Below are positions 1-12,108 of a stretch of DNA of 64,000 bases, one piece after another. Made by a program: the position numbers and the translations under genes. The DNA lies in NCBI RefSeq assembly GCF_000003855.2, contig NW_003101682.1, forward strand, positions 3,188,386 through 3,252,385. Reading direction: 5' to 3'. The notes below the pieces were generated by a model. It was not told the origin of the DNA and ran no database searches. It saw only the letters and a program-made list of their open reading frames with translations. The first letter of the stretch is position 1, and each line of letters opens with the position of its first letter. The stretch is from Blastomyces gilchristii SLH14081 (taxonomy: Eukaryota > Ascomycota > Eurotiomycetes > Onygenales > Ajellomycetaceae).

Positions 1-3000
1 CTTGACAGGCCTCCGCCCACCAAGACTTCACCAAGTCACGCAAGACAAGAATGCCTGCTGAAGCGAAGGCAGTATCCGAATATAACACGCCTGTTCCGTC
101 CGAAGCTCCCGCTTCGTTCGGCGTAACAGGATTCAACAAAGTAGATTCGCTTCCCTCAAGTTCGTTGATCAGAGATGAAGTGAGAATTGTATTGATTGCG
201 AGGTTCCGGATTTCGAGTTCAATGCAGACAGAGGAATAGGCCCCTGGAGTGTTCCTTGAGGGCATATCCACCTTCTGCATCGGTCCAAGGATGTCATCCT
301 TTTCATAACCGGCATGGTCCGGGAGGGGTGAAGGAGACCACCATAGGACTATTTTATTTTGTTCCAGCCGTCTTGCGTATGCAATATCAATCAAATACTT
401 GGGATCGTCCTTTTCTAAATTGCAGATAGGCACATCGCCATATCTTGCTAGTTCACCAAGATGGAATAGCCATGAGTCCAGAGCTAAATAGTGCATTACT
501 ATTTGCTTCGCAACAAAGGATTGCCAGCCGAGAGGGGGCAGATCGTTATCTGATGCCTCGGATCTTAGAGGAAGAACCGGATGTTCTTTGATTATCGGTA
601 TCTCCTGCATCAATTGGCGCCTTTGGGGAGACTGAACGACCAGCATAATTGCCTGATTGCTTTCGTTTCGGAATTTCTTGATTAGATCGCCAACCTCAAG
701 GAGGGCCTTCCTCCTCGTCGTTACTTGAGTTATCTTGAAATGGATATTATCTTGATAGTCGAAGATCTGTTGCCAAGATTCGCCCGCATGCTCCTCGATT
801 TTCTTCTCGAGCGCTTCCCTGTATATCTTATCGACGTTCGGAAAACCTTGCACCTCTCTCAGCCGTGTAAGAATCACAATATGGGCTTCCTCATTCCGGC
901 TCGAGCAAAGAGTGAAAACTTGTCTGTCACCAGAGACAACGTGGTAGAGAAATATATACTCCAAAGAAGGGTCCACCAAGTACTTTTGCGTTGGTTGTTC
1001 CGCGCGCAAAAGTGTCGAAAGTTCGAACCCATTTTCAAGACCTTCTCCCAAAACTCCCCGTTGAGTCTCATCGAAGGTACAAAGTGTGCCAAGTTTTAAA
1101 ACAGCCCGAATGCTCAAAGGGACCTTCTTCTCATAGACTCCTTCGACACTCGGATGGTTTAACAATATAGAAATTTTGTCAGCTTCTTTCAGATAAGTGT
1201 CTTCTGGCATAGTTATTTTGAATAAATGGACAGATGGGTGACCATTGGGTAACGAATGGTTGACTTTTTCCACAGAACAACCAGCCAAATCGACATCAGG
1301 AAGGTCATCACGCTTTAGGTTAATGAAGATGTGCCGTGGCACCTTGATTGTAAGCGCGTGTATCTTGTGGTCAATGAGCACAAACATTCTAACTTCGCCA
1401 GGGATATCAGTTTCTTTGAGCTGCAAGATTTGCCATGTTTTAACATAAACAAGTTCAGCCTGGTTCCGGAAGAAGTTACCAATCGCGTTAGTGGTCGTGC
1501 TCGTTCTCTCACCAAAGAGCTTTCGCCGGCGGATTCGAGCCTGTTTTTGGATTTTCCATTTCTGTTTTTGATACTTCAACCATTCTTCGTAGTCTTCAGT
1601 AATGGATGGCATTGTCGTTGGAAGGCTAGCGAATGGGTCCACTTGGCTTGTTGAGTTCTCAGGTACTTTTCTCTTTTGTCCACTCTTATTAACTGCGTTT
1701 TGCTTATGTTTTTGTGCCGACTGCGAGACGATATCTTCAATATATCCGCTGGCCGGTAAACGATGATCCATTATGTTGGTCGGTAGATCAGATAACGGGG
1801 TTTTGTCGAACAAGTCAGTCATCTTCTTTTGTTTCAACTTGTCGTCTTTGATATTTATTCGTCGTTGGAGCCACTCTGGATGAGGTATTCGTGGAACGGG
1901 ATTTCGGACTTTTTGGAGAGCAGCAGGAATGGTTATGAGCTTTTGAATCACAGAGCCTAATCGTTCAAGATAATAGTCCCAGTCAATGATCGTGCGCGGG
2001 TCCATATCTCCAGGATCATCCTTTAACCATTTCCGTAGGAAGAAACGTTTAACGTTATACTCGGCGGAAAATATCGCCACAGGTACGGCGCGGTCAGTAA
2101 TAGGAGAATTCTTTGGCTTTGCAGATATGATATATTTGCAGTTCAGACCTTTGTCTTTCACCATCTGATCTCCCAAAAACCCTGCAAGTCTTTTCGCGGT
2201 GGTGATTGACGTAGATTTTTGGTTGCCATATTCCTCCAATGTTTTGGACATATTTCTGTTTTCGCAAATTAAGTCGATGAGTTCCTCGTCCGCCAAGGTT
2301 GTTCCGTGCATATGTAGAACATCAAGCCATCTATTCGCAACCTCAGCTACAGCCGCATAGGTTTCAGCAAGAGTCGTGCCTTCCAGGAAGAACTTGAAAA
2401 TCTGGGTTTGGAAGATCTTGATCAGTTTCAGCTCTCCTCTTCGTTTGACCTCGAAACCTTTAAGTTCAGCAAGAGAACCGTCATGATTAAAAACGGCGTA
2501 TCGTTTCTTAAGATTCTTGTTTTCCTCTTTCGATGTTGGAAGGATCATAGCTCTGTAAGGACCGTCCACCTCGAAAAAGATAGAGTTGTCGCTATGCGTC
2601 TCGTATCTGAAAGTTTTCGGGTCCGCGAGCGTTTGGTATTGGTGATTGGTAAATCGTCCGTGAACCAGATGGTTGAGCATGACGCAAGGGTATGAGATTG
2701 GCAATTTTTTCCCATTTTTTAAAGTGAAGGCGAAATTTTCAGGAAACGTTCCTGGAAGCATACACCAAATGCCATCGGTGTCGAGTTCCAATGGGCGGCC
2801 AATCCGTTCTATTAATTCCCTGGCCATCTGGATAATATGGGCGCCAGTAAGACATGTCACGCCTGCCATTTCCATTGAGTACCAGCGTGAACCTTTTCGC
2901 ATAACATATCCATAAAAGCTGTTCAAAATGACCTTGTGTGCCAGTTGGAGGGAATCAAAAAGGATAATCATTTTTTTGGCCTCCTCAACTTCAACTGCGG

Positions 3001-5511
3001 GAGCTCCAGCAGCCTTTAGCGTGTCGGCCTTGCCCTTCCAAACTTTCTGTTGACCTTTAAAGTCATAACGCCGGTCTCTAAAATTTCGAACTGTATCAAC
3101 GTAAAAGGGATTTTCCCGCTGACAGATGATGGCTTCCCGCTGAATGGTTTTGCTTTCGTATAATCTGTGGTATATCTTTTTGCTGTAGTCCTGCAACCGC
3201 TTCTTCACAATGGCAGCTTGTTCGCTCGTGGTCAGTTCTTCAAACCCCCTCATTGGGCTCTTTTTTGTTTTACCCGGGAATTTCTCGTTTGTCACAGCGC
3301 GTCGAATCATATTATATTCATCCCGCTTTGCGGGAATATATTCACCTCTCCAAGACCAAGGCATACGTCTATCGCATGTTTTCCCTGGTCGATTAAAATC
3401 ACACGCCGCACAGTCAGACTCCTGGATCATAGAGTCTGGCTGAAGGCGGTTGGTGGTCATGATGTTAGGATACATGGATGCAACGTCCAAATGGTATATC
3501 GATGGTCTCTCGTTCCTATTCGGCGTCTCCTTTAGATTGAGCAACTTTTCTATAATTTGAGATTTAACCTGATCATAATTAGTAACATCATCAAGAGACT
3601 TTTTCTCCTCCACAACGATACTAAATTGCAAAGCGGCATCAAGATCTCGAAGAAGCTCCTCAATTGCAGCTGGCTCGATGGTGAAATTGACTGGAATATC
3701 GCTCCTGAAAACGCCGGCTTCAATACTTTCCACATGACCTCCGACATAAGTTTGAGAATCCAACAAATGGCCGTTCCAGAACGCTTCGGGAGGCTCTGTC
3801 TGTTTGTTTGGCAAAATGATGTTCCCTCTGTATGCTTGAACCATAAGTAACATCTCACAGAGGGTTCCGGTGCCTTTACGGAGGACGTCGTCGGGGTTAA
3901 GAGGAATAATCGTACAGAGAGAGAAAATAAAAGGATGGATGTATTTCATGTAGAGGTAATATGTTGCCACGGCATCGGAAACGGAATATTCAGCTAACGT
4001 CTGGGGGCGTTCGCTCGCGTATCTTGTCATGACCTCTGGGTCAAGCTCGTCGGGATCATAGCCCAATTTCGCCACAGTGACGGCTTTAAGACCTCGACTT
4101 CCTTGAGGGAGGTAGCTGTCTCGATTGACCCATGCAAAGCAATCCATATGAACGCAATAGTTGCTTTGGTAGATATCCTCACTATTCTTCCGAAACCCAA
4201 TTTCAGCATACATGTCAATCCCTTGCACGCTAGCTCGAGCCTCAACAAACGGCCAGTCAAAGAAGTCACCGTTGTAAGTTGCAATTACAGTAGGTTTCAC
4301 CTCCTTAATATGAGCAAAGAAGCGTTCGATAACCCTCTTTTCATCTGGTTCATTAAATATAGTAAACGGGCCATCGTACTCGGGCTTCGGCGTATACTCG
4401 AAATCGTCAATATCTTCAGACACGATTTCCCTATTCGTTATGAGATACCCTTGTCTGTCAATCATGTACGATATCATCATTATCTGGTCGATAACCGCAT
4501 CAGGGAATTTCAGAGGTAGCTTGGTCGTCTCAATGTCATAAGCTAACACAACAGGGTCCGCTCGCGTAAGCCGGTCCTCAATACAGCTTAAAGAAATTAC
4601 CCCGTTCTTCGACTGGACTGTATACCACTTTCCGATCCGAATATCTAACGGTGGATGTGAGACAAATTCAACGTAACAAACGGCAACAGCGGAGTATACC
4701 TTTATCAATAGAAACTCGAACGTGATAGGGAACATCATACTCTCGAATGTCAACAATATACTCGCCAGCATCTATAAATGCATTTTGAGGTTTATCATTA
4801 ACTTCTTCGTCGAAAAGGTCAAATCCAACATTTGCGCTATATTGTCCCGTTAGCGAAAGGCAGAAAAGGGCGGAGTCACGTTGTGACGCATAGAGAAACG
4901 AACCTAGCCATCTCCGCGTATGTGTCCATGGAATTCACATTCTTCTTATTTTTTTGCGCAAGTGGTAATATCGATTTACGGACTCCCAGCAAGTCTCCAA
5001 CATTAGCAAAGCTAAGTTGCAGGAACCTCCGCTTGTGACCGAGGAGATGATTCGGCATCTGGAGATCTTCCTTCTCAACCAGCTTAACGCTTTTCACCAT
5101 GCCTTCGAACATCCTTTTGCACCATTCCTCTACCTCAATCTCATGACCTCTCTTCGTCGCGATCAAGAAGTACGGATCATATTCGATTGTGGCTTTGAAA
5201 CTGGTCCCATTGTCTTCCAGGAAGTAGTATTCAACACCAGCCCGTCCTCCAGGCACCTTTGGGTCCTCTATTATGGTGCTGTGCATGTTAATTAGCCAAC
5301 CAGTCCTTGGTTTTCCAGATTCGAACCTGGGGAACCCCATTGTCTCGTCAATGCTGTTTGCCAGCCTAACTGCCTGGTACTTCTCATCTTGCGATGTCGC
5401 TTCGGTTGATCTAAGGGAAGAGGATCCGATGGTTTTCGCGCGCTTTGGATTGAAGGATGCCGAGCTCGATCTGAATTTAGTCCCATACTTGCTGGGTTTT
5501 CGTAAAGTCAT
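1..5511 (-). CDS. POL2: DNA polymerase epsilon catalytic subunit A, partial (C-terminus off the left edge)
   Basis: Leading-strand replicative DNA polymerase with 3'-5' proofreading, acting in the nucleus. Exons read on the minus strand are 5511-4904, 4836-4700 and 4644 to beyond 1, with introns 4903-4837 and 4699-4645. About 1796 of roughly 2200 residues are visible. Motifs seen: ExoI DIETTK near residue 286, ExoII YNGDFFDWPF, ExoIII YSVSDAVATYY, polymerase motif A DVASMYPN, motif B NSFYGYVMRKG and the catalytic DTDG near residue 871 (about 2770-2785). A CxxC-x8-C cluster near residue 658 and a later Cys before QRENPFYVDT match the known 4Fe-4S ligands of Pol2. All key residues are present. 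The second, inactive polymerase-like half is under way at the edge. The ATG at 5511 opens a typical fungal N-terminus. The gene is divergent from COX20, with an ACGCG cluster in the shared promoter. Family assignment is firm; the intron junctions are my own reading. Confidence 0.97.
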
Positions 5512-5949
5512 ATCTGTAGCGTTCTATGGCTCGCCGATAGCTGCGAACAAGAGAAAGAATCGATCGAGTATTGTCACTCTACGCAAACACACGGGGGAAA
5601 TAAGACAATTATAGATCCATTGAGAAAGAAGAGAAAAGAAAAAACAGTTATCGTAACAAGGAAAATAGGCGTTACCAATCGTACAAATGACAGCTCGGGA
5701 TTCTTTTGTCAATGTGCTTGTGCTTCGATCTGACGGTAGAATTATTGTCTCTCATCGCGTTTCGCGTCGCGTCAAGTTCGGCGATCTCGGACAAATTATC
5801 CCTTTTAGGGTTAAATTGGGAGCCAATAGTTTGTTCACAAATAGCCTGCCAAGCCCGGAATAACTAGCTGCCGGGTCTGAATCGTCACCTGGTTGGCGGT
5901 AGACGTTTCATTAGCTAACGGTGACATTGCTGTCCAGCGCAACGTCGAT
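5512..5949. promoter_or_regulatory. Divergent promoter between POL2 and COX20 with a triple ACGCG cluster
   Basis: This 438 bp region separates two divergent start codons. On the plus strand 5756-5772 carries three CGCGT pentamers (5756-5760, 5763-5767, 5768-5772), which read ACGCG on the POL2 strand, about 245-260 bp upstream of the POL2 ATG. ACGCG is the core of the MluI cell-cycle box bound by MBF at G1/S genes in yeasts, including DNA polymerase genes. That it acts this way here is inference. No other gene is seen in the interval. Confidence 0.5.
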
Positions 5950-6615
5950 ATGGCGGAAGACTCACGGGATACACAATCTCCAACGGGAGACACCTCCAAT
6001 GTCCCTCCAGAATTCTCACCTACCAAGAAACCGAAACATGAGTTCCCCAAGTCGCAGGCGGCGAAGATGTGGGAGGAGTTTGGAAACCCGGAAGAACCCA
6101 TTAACCTGATTCCTGGAGCATATAACTCGGCGGGAGGAAAGCCGAAAGCTGCGTCATTTAGAGATGCCTTCCAGTCAATGTCTTTAGATAGGCTACTATC
6201 GTTTTACAAAGTGCCTTGTGCGCGCGACTCTCTCCTAGTTGGCATTGGCGCCGGTTTTGGCGTTGGCAGTCTCAAAGCAGTGCTTGGTGGTAAGTGATCA
6301 GTAATCCAACTATCAGAGATTCTCCCATGCTGACTCCATTCGTACAATGAAATAGGACTTCGCGCAGCATGGCCAGCCTGTAATTGGGCCGTTGGAACCT
6401 TCGCAGTTGCCTCCATAGGAATGTATGAATTTTGCCAGCGGCGAAGGGTTCAGGAACGTGACGGGATTAAAGAGGCTGTGGAACTTATGCGAGATCTCAA
6501 AATTAAGAAACTAAAGGAACGAGAGCGGGCAAAGGCGGAGGCAGAAGCGGCAGCGGCAGAAGAGGAGCGGCGGCGCAAAAGCTGGACAAATCTGTCGAAT
6601 TACAAGTTTTGGTAG
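5950..6615 (+). CDS. COX20: Cytochrome c oxidase assembly protein COX20 (FAM36A family)
   Basis: Inner mitochondrial membrane chaperone that binds newly made Cox2 during cytochrome oxidase assembly. Exons are 5950-6289 and 6356-6615, joined at a GGT/GGA glycine, giving 199 residues. The core shows the family pattern: a first hydrophobic segment (SLLVGIGAGFGVGSLKAV) followed, after the intron, by NWAVGTFAVASIGMYEFC as the second membrane segment. A charged, alanine-glutamate-rich coiled-coil tail (KLKERERAKAEAEAAAAEEE) follows. The N-terminal 60 or so residues are polar and low in complexity, as in other filamentous fungi. The first in-frame ATG is at 5950; an upstream in-frame TTG at 5893 is not needed. 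Call made from the paired membrane segments and tail; moderately high certainty. Confidence 0.88.
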
Positions 6616-6855
6616 GCATACATACAGGCGCAAGAGTCGGGAGTTATTGTGTCATTCCAGTATGTTGGGGGAAAGCCGGAGTGAAAGGATATATCTCATT
6701 TGTATAAAACATAGCCATGTGGCACTCCACAATTTCTGTATATTAGACATGCATATGATTTCATAACAATGGAACGAGATTCTTAATCTGGTTTCCGAAT
6801 GCCTCTGAAGTTGGCATGGCACAGTCGACATATCCAGCTCAAACGTATCCGATTG

Positions 6856-7647
6856 TTAATCCTCCGTAGCTATGTCAAATTTGACCTTTTTATAGACCTG
6901 TATTTTGTTTTCCACATGCTCGTCCGCAAGAATCCCATCACGGCGTGATTTCCGCATCTCTCTCGCCTCCCTCGCCTCACGGCTCTTCCATTCTGCCACC
7001 TGCTTTTTCCTTCTCTGTGATCTATCCCACACAATCGCAGCTGTGGGCTTGAAACCAATTCCGTTAATTCCGTACCCATCATCGTTCGGATCAGTAGGTG
7101 CATACCCCGTTATTTCCGAGTCGCGCCAAGTAAACGGGTTTTCATTGACATCGCCTGAAAGTGGTGGAGATTTTTGACGGGACCTGTGTTTTTGTTGTGA
7201 GCTGTGTTTGGATTGTTGCCGTGCCGGAGCTGCGCTCGTAGCTTGCAAGTCTCCGCCATCTGGTGATGCGAGGGGTATCTTCTCTTTTTCCTTGGTGTCG
7301 GTAGGGGTTACAGTCGGTGCCGCATCGATGTTTATTGTGCCTTGTACAGATGGCTCCTCGTCCATTTTATCTGTCATCTGTTTGTCATCTGACGCACCAT
7401 GGCTTGCGCTCTCAAACCTATGGGTAGAAGTTCCGTGCAGGTCAAGCTCTCCCAGCTCACCCGCTACTGAGATTTGGGGACTATTCCCCCCAATGGCAGG
7501 GCTACATTCATCATCAAGGTGATCATCCTTTGCGCTTATCGACGTAACAGAAGAAGCAGGGGACGTTGAAGCAGTCCTTAACCTATAGTCTATGTCATCG
7601 CGTTTGCGCTTCGGTGACTTGTGGGGAGTCAGAATTCCGGTCATCAT
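6856..7647 (-). CDS. Conserved fungal protein of unknown function (263 aa)
   Basis: Single-exon gene starting at ATG 7647. The N-terminus is basic (KSPKRKRDD, a likely nuclear localisation signal). The middle is low in complexity and rich in Ser, Thr, Pro and Gln, and looks disordered. The conserved part is C-terminal, about residues 165-263: NPFTWRDSEITGYAPTDPND, DGYGINGIGFKPTAAIVWDR, then a highly charged helix SQRRKKQVAEWKSREAREAREM. This resembles uncharacterised Eurotiomycete proteins that I recognise only by general pattern, so no function is given. The charged C-terminus and the basic N-terminus suggest a nuclear, nucleic-acid or chromatin-linked role, but that is inference. Neighbours (COX20 ahead, NOP56 behind) say nothing about its job. 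Confidence 0.75.
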   Translation of the reverse strand: MMTGILTPHKSPKRKRDDIDYRLRTASTSPASSVTSISAKDDHLDDECSPAIGGNSPQISVAGELGELDLHGTSTHRFESASHGASDDKQMTDKMDEEPSVQGTINIDAAPTVTPTDTKEKEKIPLASPDGGDLQATSAAPARQQSKHSSQQKHRSRQKSPPLSGDVNENPFTWRDSEITGYAPTDPNDDGYGINGIGFKPTAAIVWDRSQRRKKQVAEWKSREAREAREMRKSRRDGILADEHVENKIQVYKKVKFDIATED

Positions 7648-8143
7648 TGTGGTGGGGCATTAGGAAATGATGTGGTGGAATTCTAGACTTTTAGCGATCA
7701 GGGGTTGCTGATCACAAGGAGGAAAGGCATGGTGAACAGCCACCTGTGTTAAACGAGGGGTCCATGATGAGTCGCTGGAGTTGGAAAGATGGGGAATAGG
7801 GAGAGGAGTCAAGAAGACGAAGAATGAGACAGTGTCAGGATCGACGACCACGCCCGTTGAGCCGTGACGAAGACATCTGACAGAATCCACATAATACTAA
7901 ACCCTGCATTCTTCGTCACTTGTCCACACAAATAAAGAACTCGAAAATGGATACTATTCTTCAATAACTAGTTAAAAGAATCAAATTCAAAATTAACAAA
8001 ACACCGGACTAAATATATTTGACAAAATGCGAAACCCTTTTCAAGACCATAGAAAACAAGAGACAAAATAGCACATATCGAACATCCGTTTACAACGCCC
8101 CAATGCAGCAAAATACACCCAGTTGACAATGGAATACACATAA
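7648..8143. other. Intergenic: upstream of the 263 aa gene and downstream of NOP56
   Basis: About 500 bp holding the minus-strand 5' region of the 263 aa gene and the 3' region of NOP56. The stretch 7915-8060 is AT-rich. I see no gene or repeat here. Confidence 0.5.
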
Positions 8144-9814
8144 TCACGCTTTCGACTTCTTCTTGGACGATCCTATTTCGCTATCCCGCTTTCTCTTCTT
8201 TTTCGGGGTCTCCTCTGCTTCGCCGACATCGGACTTTCGAGACTTCTTCTCTTTCTTTTCCTTCTTGTCTTTGTTTTCCTTCTTTTCCTTCTTCTCCTTC
8301 TTGCTCTTCTTCTCGACCACCTCACTTGAATCCTTCATCTCTACATCACTATCTGCGCCATCCACTTCGATGTCCGCTAAAACAGAGTCCATGGCATTTT
8401 CTGCAAACAAAAACAAGTCAGCACATGTAATTATATCAGCATCGAGTAGTGAAAACAATACATACCATTGCAACTTCATTCTTAGTTGGTGCAGCTCCAG
8501 TGGCGTAAAATTCCAGTCTTTCCTCGACCTGCTGCCTAAGGGCGTTGCCAAACTTGGTGGACGGTGTTTCGGAGAAGTTATCAATCCTCGATGCGATGGA
8601 GCACTTGTTGGCCAAGAATCTGGAGATTCTGCCTTTGTTCTTGGGACCGGCGCGGCCAATGAAAGACGAATGGTAAAGTAATCCGTACTTGGGGGTATTT
8701 CCCTTGGTCTTTAAAGCTCTGAAAAGAGCTTTCTCCGCACCGAGAATCTGGACGGTGGAGGCTGGGTATTTAGAGAGGTTGGTCAAACTACCCGCATGCG
8801 AAATCAACCGCGCACCGACAACTTCGCCAATCAGCGCTGCCAAGTTTGGCGCAACGACGCTCATCTTTGATACCAAATAGGCGTGCAGGTTTTTGCGATA
8901 AGTCGACAAGCTCACAACACGCTTAGCAAAAGCAAGTACATTTTCCATGTCAGTTGGTGAGATATCTTGACCCATACTGTGCTTGGCCGCATCAATAACA
9001 CTCCTGGCAATACCTTCATCATCATCCACAATGGCAGCCAAATCGTGTAGCTTTTCCTCCGTCAGATCCTTCTTATTCTGGACAAAAAGCGCGACACGGG
9101 CGTAGCGCTGATTGTCCGATACAATTTTGATGAGCTCGGGGAAATGCCACGAATACCATTCCCTGACCCTCATAGAGAAGGTATTGATTGCTTTATCGAG
9201 CTGGTCAAGAATCGCGATTGCCTGGATGATATGGTTGTCATCGCGCTGTACTGAGAACTTGACCTTGGCTCTTGAATACGCGTGACCGAGACCAAGCTGG
9301 GCAGTGTTTAGATCGCCTTCACGGAGCTGCTTAAGAAGTTTGCCCGCATGTAGTCGAATACCTCGTAGCATATCCTGAACAACATCACTAGTGTCTCCAG
9401 TTTCGCACTCCACAAACGGGAACGCCGCCTTGATGCTTCCAGCGAGGGCTTTATCAGACAGACCCAGCACAACCTTCTTTTTCTTATTCGGTTTCGGCAA
9501 GTTCAAGTCCAAGAACGAAACGAGTGTCTCTGAGGCAACACCTTCCGAAATGTCGTTGATTTCGCCAAGGGCCTGTTTGTTGTTTCTTTGCAAAAAGTGT
9601 CAGGTAAAATTGCATTGTATACGCTCCAAAATATCGATTGGGAGACATACTCAAAGGGCAAGAAACTCGTCAATTCAACCATCTTCCCGAATTTCGCAAG
9701 GTCCTGTAGGTTCTCTTGCACTTCCTTCAGTTGATTTCCCACAGTATCGGCCTGGTGGACAACCTTGAAAATCGAGTAGCCCATTGGGCCCTCGAAGAGG
9801 AGAAAATCGGCCAT
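8144..9814 (-). CDS. NOP56: Nucleolar protein Nop56, box C/D snoRNP core (one-base frame discrepancy before the last exon)
   Basis: Core protein of box C/D snoRNPs that guide 2'-O-methylation of rRNA. Exon 1 is 9814-9651 (ATG 9814, [18 protein letters not shown]), intron 9650-9586, exon 2 9585-8466 and intron 8465-8401 (GTATGT...TTTGCAG). Exon 2 holds the NOSIC/Nop domain with [20 protein letters not shown] and the [20 protein letters not shown] signature. The last exon (8400-8144) encodes the usual lysine/glutamate KKE tail. Exons 1 and 2 sum to 428 whole codons, but exon 3 is 257 nt, so the tail frame is off by one base. Spliced at the canonical CAG, the reading frame ends after about seven residues (stop 8379-8377). 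Either one A is missing from the run at 8397-8400 or the tail is truly lost. The gene is divergent from CCT6. Confidence 0.93.
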
Positions 9815-10137
9815 CGCAGGGGTATAATCGATTAAAAAAAATAATTGAAATAGAAATGACTTCCAACCCACGCACGAAATAGACCGATTAGAGTGGTTGA
9901 CAGGCCGATGAGGCCGAAAGCGATGAAAGTTGCGATGGAGTTGGTTCGGGAAGGGCAAATATTTTGCAGCTCTATTTTTTCGTCCCTGATCGCACTAGCG
10001 CGGAACCTCAATGTGGGATTTCCCAAAAAGAAGCTTAAATAAGTGACCAAATTCCCACATCACCGCATCGCCACATTTACTGTCTGCTATTGTTGACTTC
10101 AAGGGTCGCATTTCGAATAACCCCTACTTCAGACATC
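9815..10137. promoter_or_regulatory. Divergent promoter region of NOP56 and CCT6
   Basis: The 323 bp between the two start codons must hold both core promoters. It is AT-rich near 9833-9850 and pyrimidine-rich ahead of CCT6. I see no motif strong enough to name. Confidence 0.4.
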
Positions 10138-12108
10138 ATGTCTGCGACTCAACTGCTAAATCCAAAGGCGGAATCACGAGTAAGACTCCAGGCGTCCAGT
10201 TCCAATGTGCCTTGGCTAACTTCTTCTAGCGGAGAGGGGAAGCTTTGAGGGTCAACATCAGCGCCGGCGAGGGGCTTCAAGATGTCCTGAAATCGAACCT
10301 TGGTCCATCAGGGACTATAAAGATGTACGTCAGGTTCCCTGAATTTCGTTAATAGCCTACTAACAAGTCGAATACAGGTTGGTTGACGGGGCTGGTGCGG
10401 TACGAATATGGAGATATATGCATCCCACGATGCTCCTGTGCACTGATACTGATGACTTGTAAAATAGATCAAACTTACAAAGGATGGGAACGTGCTTCTT
10501 CGAGAAATGGTTTGTACCTCTTCCCTCCTATTTACGGATTTATTTGCTAACTTACTGATATAGCAAATTCAAAACCCTACAGCTGTAAGATGCCGCCACA
10601 CTACCCCCCGTCCACCACCCGCCTTGTATTTCATTGCTTTTAATATATTGTGTAGGTCATGATTGCGCGCGCGGCTACGGCACAAGACGATATTACTGGA
10701 GATGGCACAACATCAGTGGTTCTACTTGTCGGGGAGTTGCTCAAGCAAGCTGATCGATATCTATCCGAAGGTTTGCACCCGCGTGTGCTGACGGACGGAT
10801 ATGAAATTGCTAAAGCCGAAGCACTTAAGGTATGGTTTTAGTTTAGGGTCATGTTAAATACGAATTCTAACAACTTTGCAGTTTCTTGACTCGTTCAAAC
10901 TTCAGAGAGAAATCGACAGGGAACTTCTCCTCTCCGTTGCCCGAACCTCCCTCTCCACGAAATTGAACGGTGCCTTAGCCGAGAAGTTGACCCCTTCTAT
11001 TGTCGATGCGGTGCTTGCCATTCACAGGCCTCCTAATAAACCTGATCTTCATATGATCGAAATCATGAAGATGCAACATCGGACCGCGTCAGATACCCAA
11101 CTCATTCGAGGTCTAGCCTTGGACCATGGAGCGCGTCACCCAGATATGCCAAAACGTGTCGAGAATGCCTTTATTTTGACGTTGAACGTTAGTCTGGAAT
11201 ATGAAAAGTCTGAAATTAACTCCGGTTTCTATTATTCCACCGCTGAGCAAAGAGATAAGCTGGTTGAAAGCGAAAGGAAATTTGTGGACTCGAAGCTGCG
11301 CAAGATTGTCGAACTGAAGAAACAAGTTTGCGGCGATGATCCAAAGAAAGGATTCGTTGTTATTAACCAAAAGGGTATCGATCCTTTGAGCTTGGATGTG
11401 CTTGTCAAGAACGGAATACTTGCACTGCGTAGAGCAAAACGTCGAAATATGGAACGGTTGCAACTGGTATGCGGTGGCACTGCGCAGAACAGCGTTGACG
11501 ACCTTAAGCCTGAAGATCTAGGGTGGGCAGGTCTAGTGTATGAACATCAGCTGGGTGAGGAGAAGTTCACATTCGTTGAAGAGGTCAAGGATCCGAAATC
11601 CGTTACCATCCTCATCAAGGGTCCCAACCAGCACACGATCACACAGATCACCGAAGCTGTTCGGGATGGTCTCCGCTCCGTCTATAACACAATAGTGGAT
11701 GGCTGCGTTGTTCCAGGAGCCGGTGCATTCCAGGTCGCCTGCGCTGCTCATCTTTCGTCCGAAGCGTTCAGGAGAACAGTCAAGGGCAAAGCCAAATATG
11801 GTGTTAGCGCTTTCGCTGACGCCCTTCTCATTATTCCCAAAACCCTCGCAGCGAACTCCGGCCACGATATTCAAGACTCGCTTGCGGCATTGCAGGACGA
11901 ACAGAGTGAAGGAAATGTTGTCGGACTTAACCTCACGACAGGCGACCCGATGGATCCGGTCCAGGAAGGCGTATTTGACTCCTTCAGGGTTCTGAGGAAC
12001 TGCGTCGCCTCAAGTGCCGGTATTGCGTCGAACCTCCTGCTTTGCGACGAACTTCTCAAGGCAAGACAGATGTCAAGGTCCGGCGGTCCCGCTGGAATGG
12101 ATGAGTAA
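10138..12108 (+). CDS. CCT6: T-complex protein 1 subunit zeta (CCT6)
   Basis: Subunit of the cytosolic TRiC/CCT chaperonin that folds actin, tubulin and other proteins using ATP. Seven exons: 10138-10179, 10230-10324, 10378-10399, 10468-10509, 10564-10584, 10656-10829 and 10882-12108. All six introns are GT-AG and all phases agree, giving 540 residues, the normal length. The N-terminus reads QLLNPKAES then [20 protein letters not shown], typical of zeta. The group II nucleotide-binding motifs are visible: [24 protein letters not shown] and [16 protein letters not shown]. The C-terminal part has [17 protein letters not shown] and ends SGGPAGMDE. Exons 3 and 5 are only 22 and 21 nt. It is divergent from NOP56 and convergent with the MYST gene. 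Confidence 0.96.

Noticed and set aside
5893..5949. Upstream extension of COX20 from TTG
   Set aside because: Not an ATG start, and the added residues show no targeting feature; ATG 5950 gives the expected protein.
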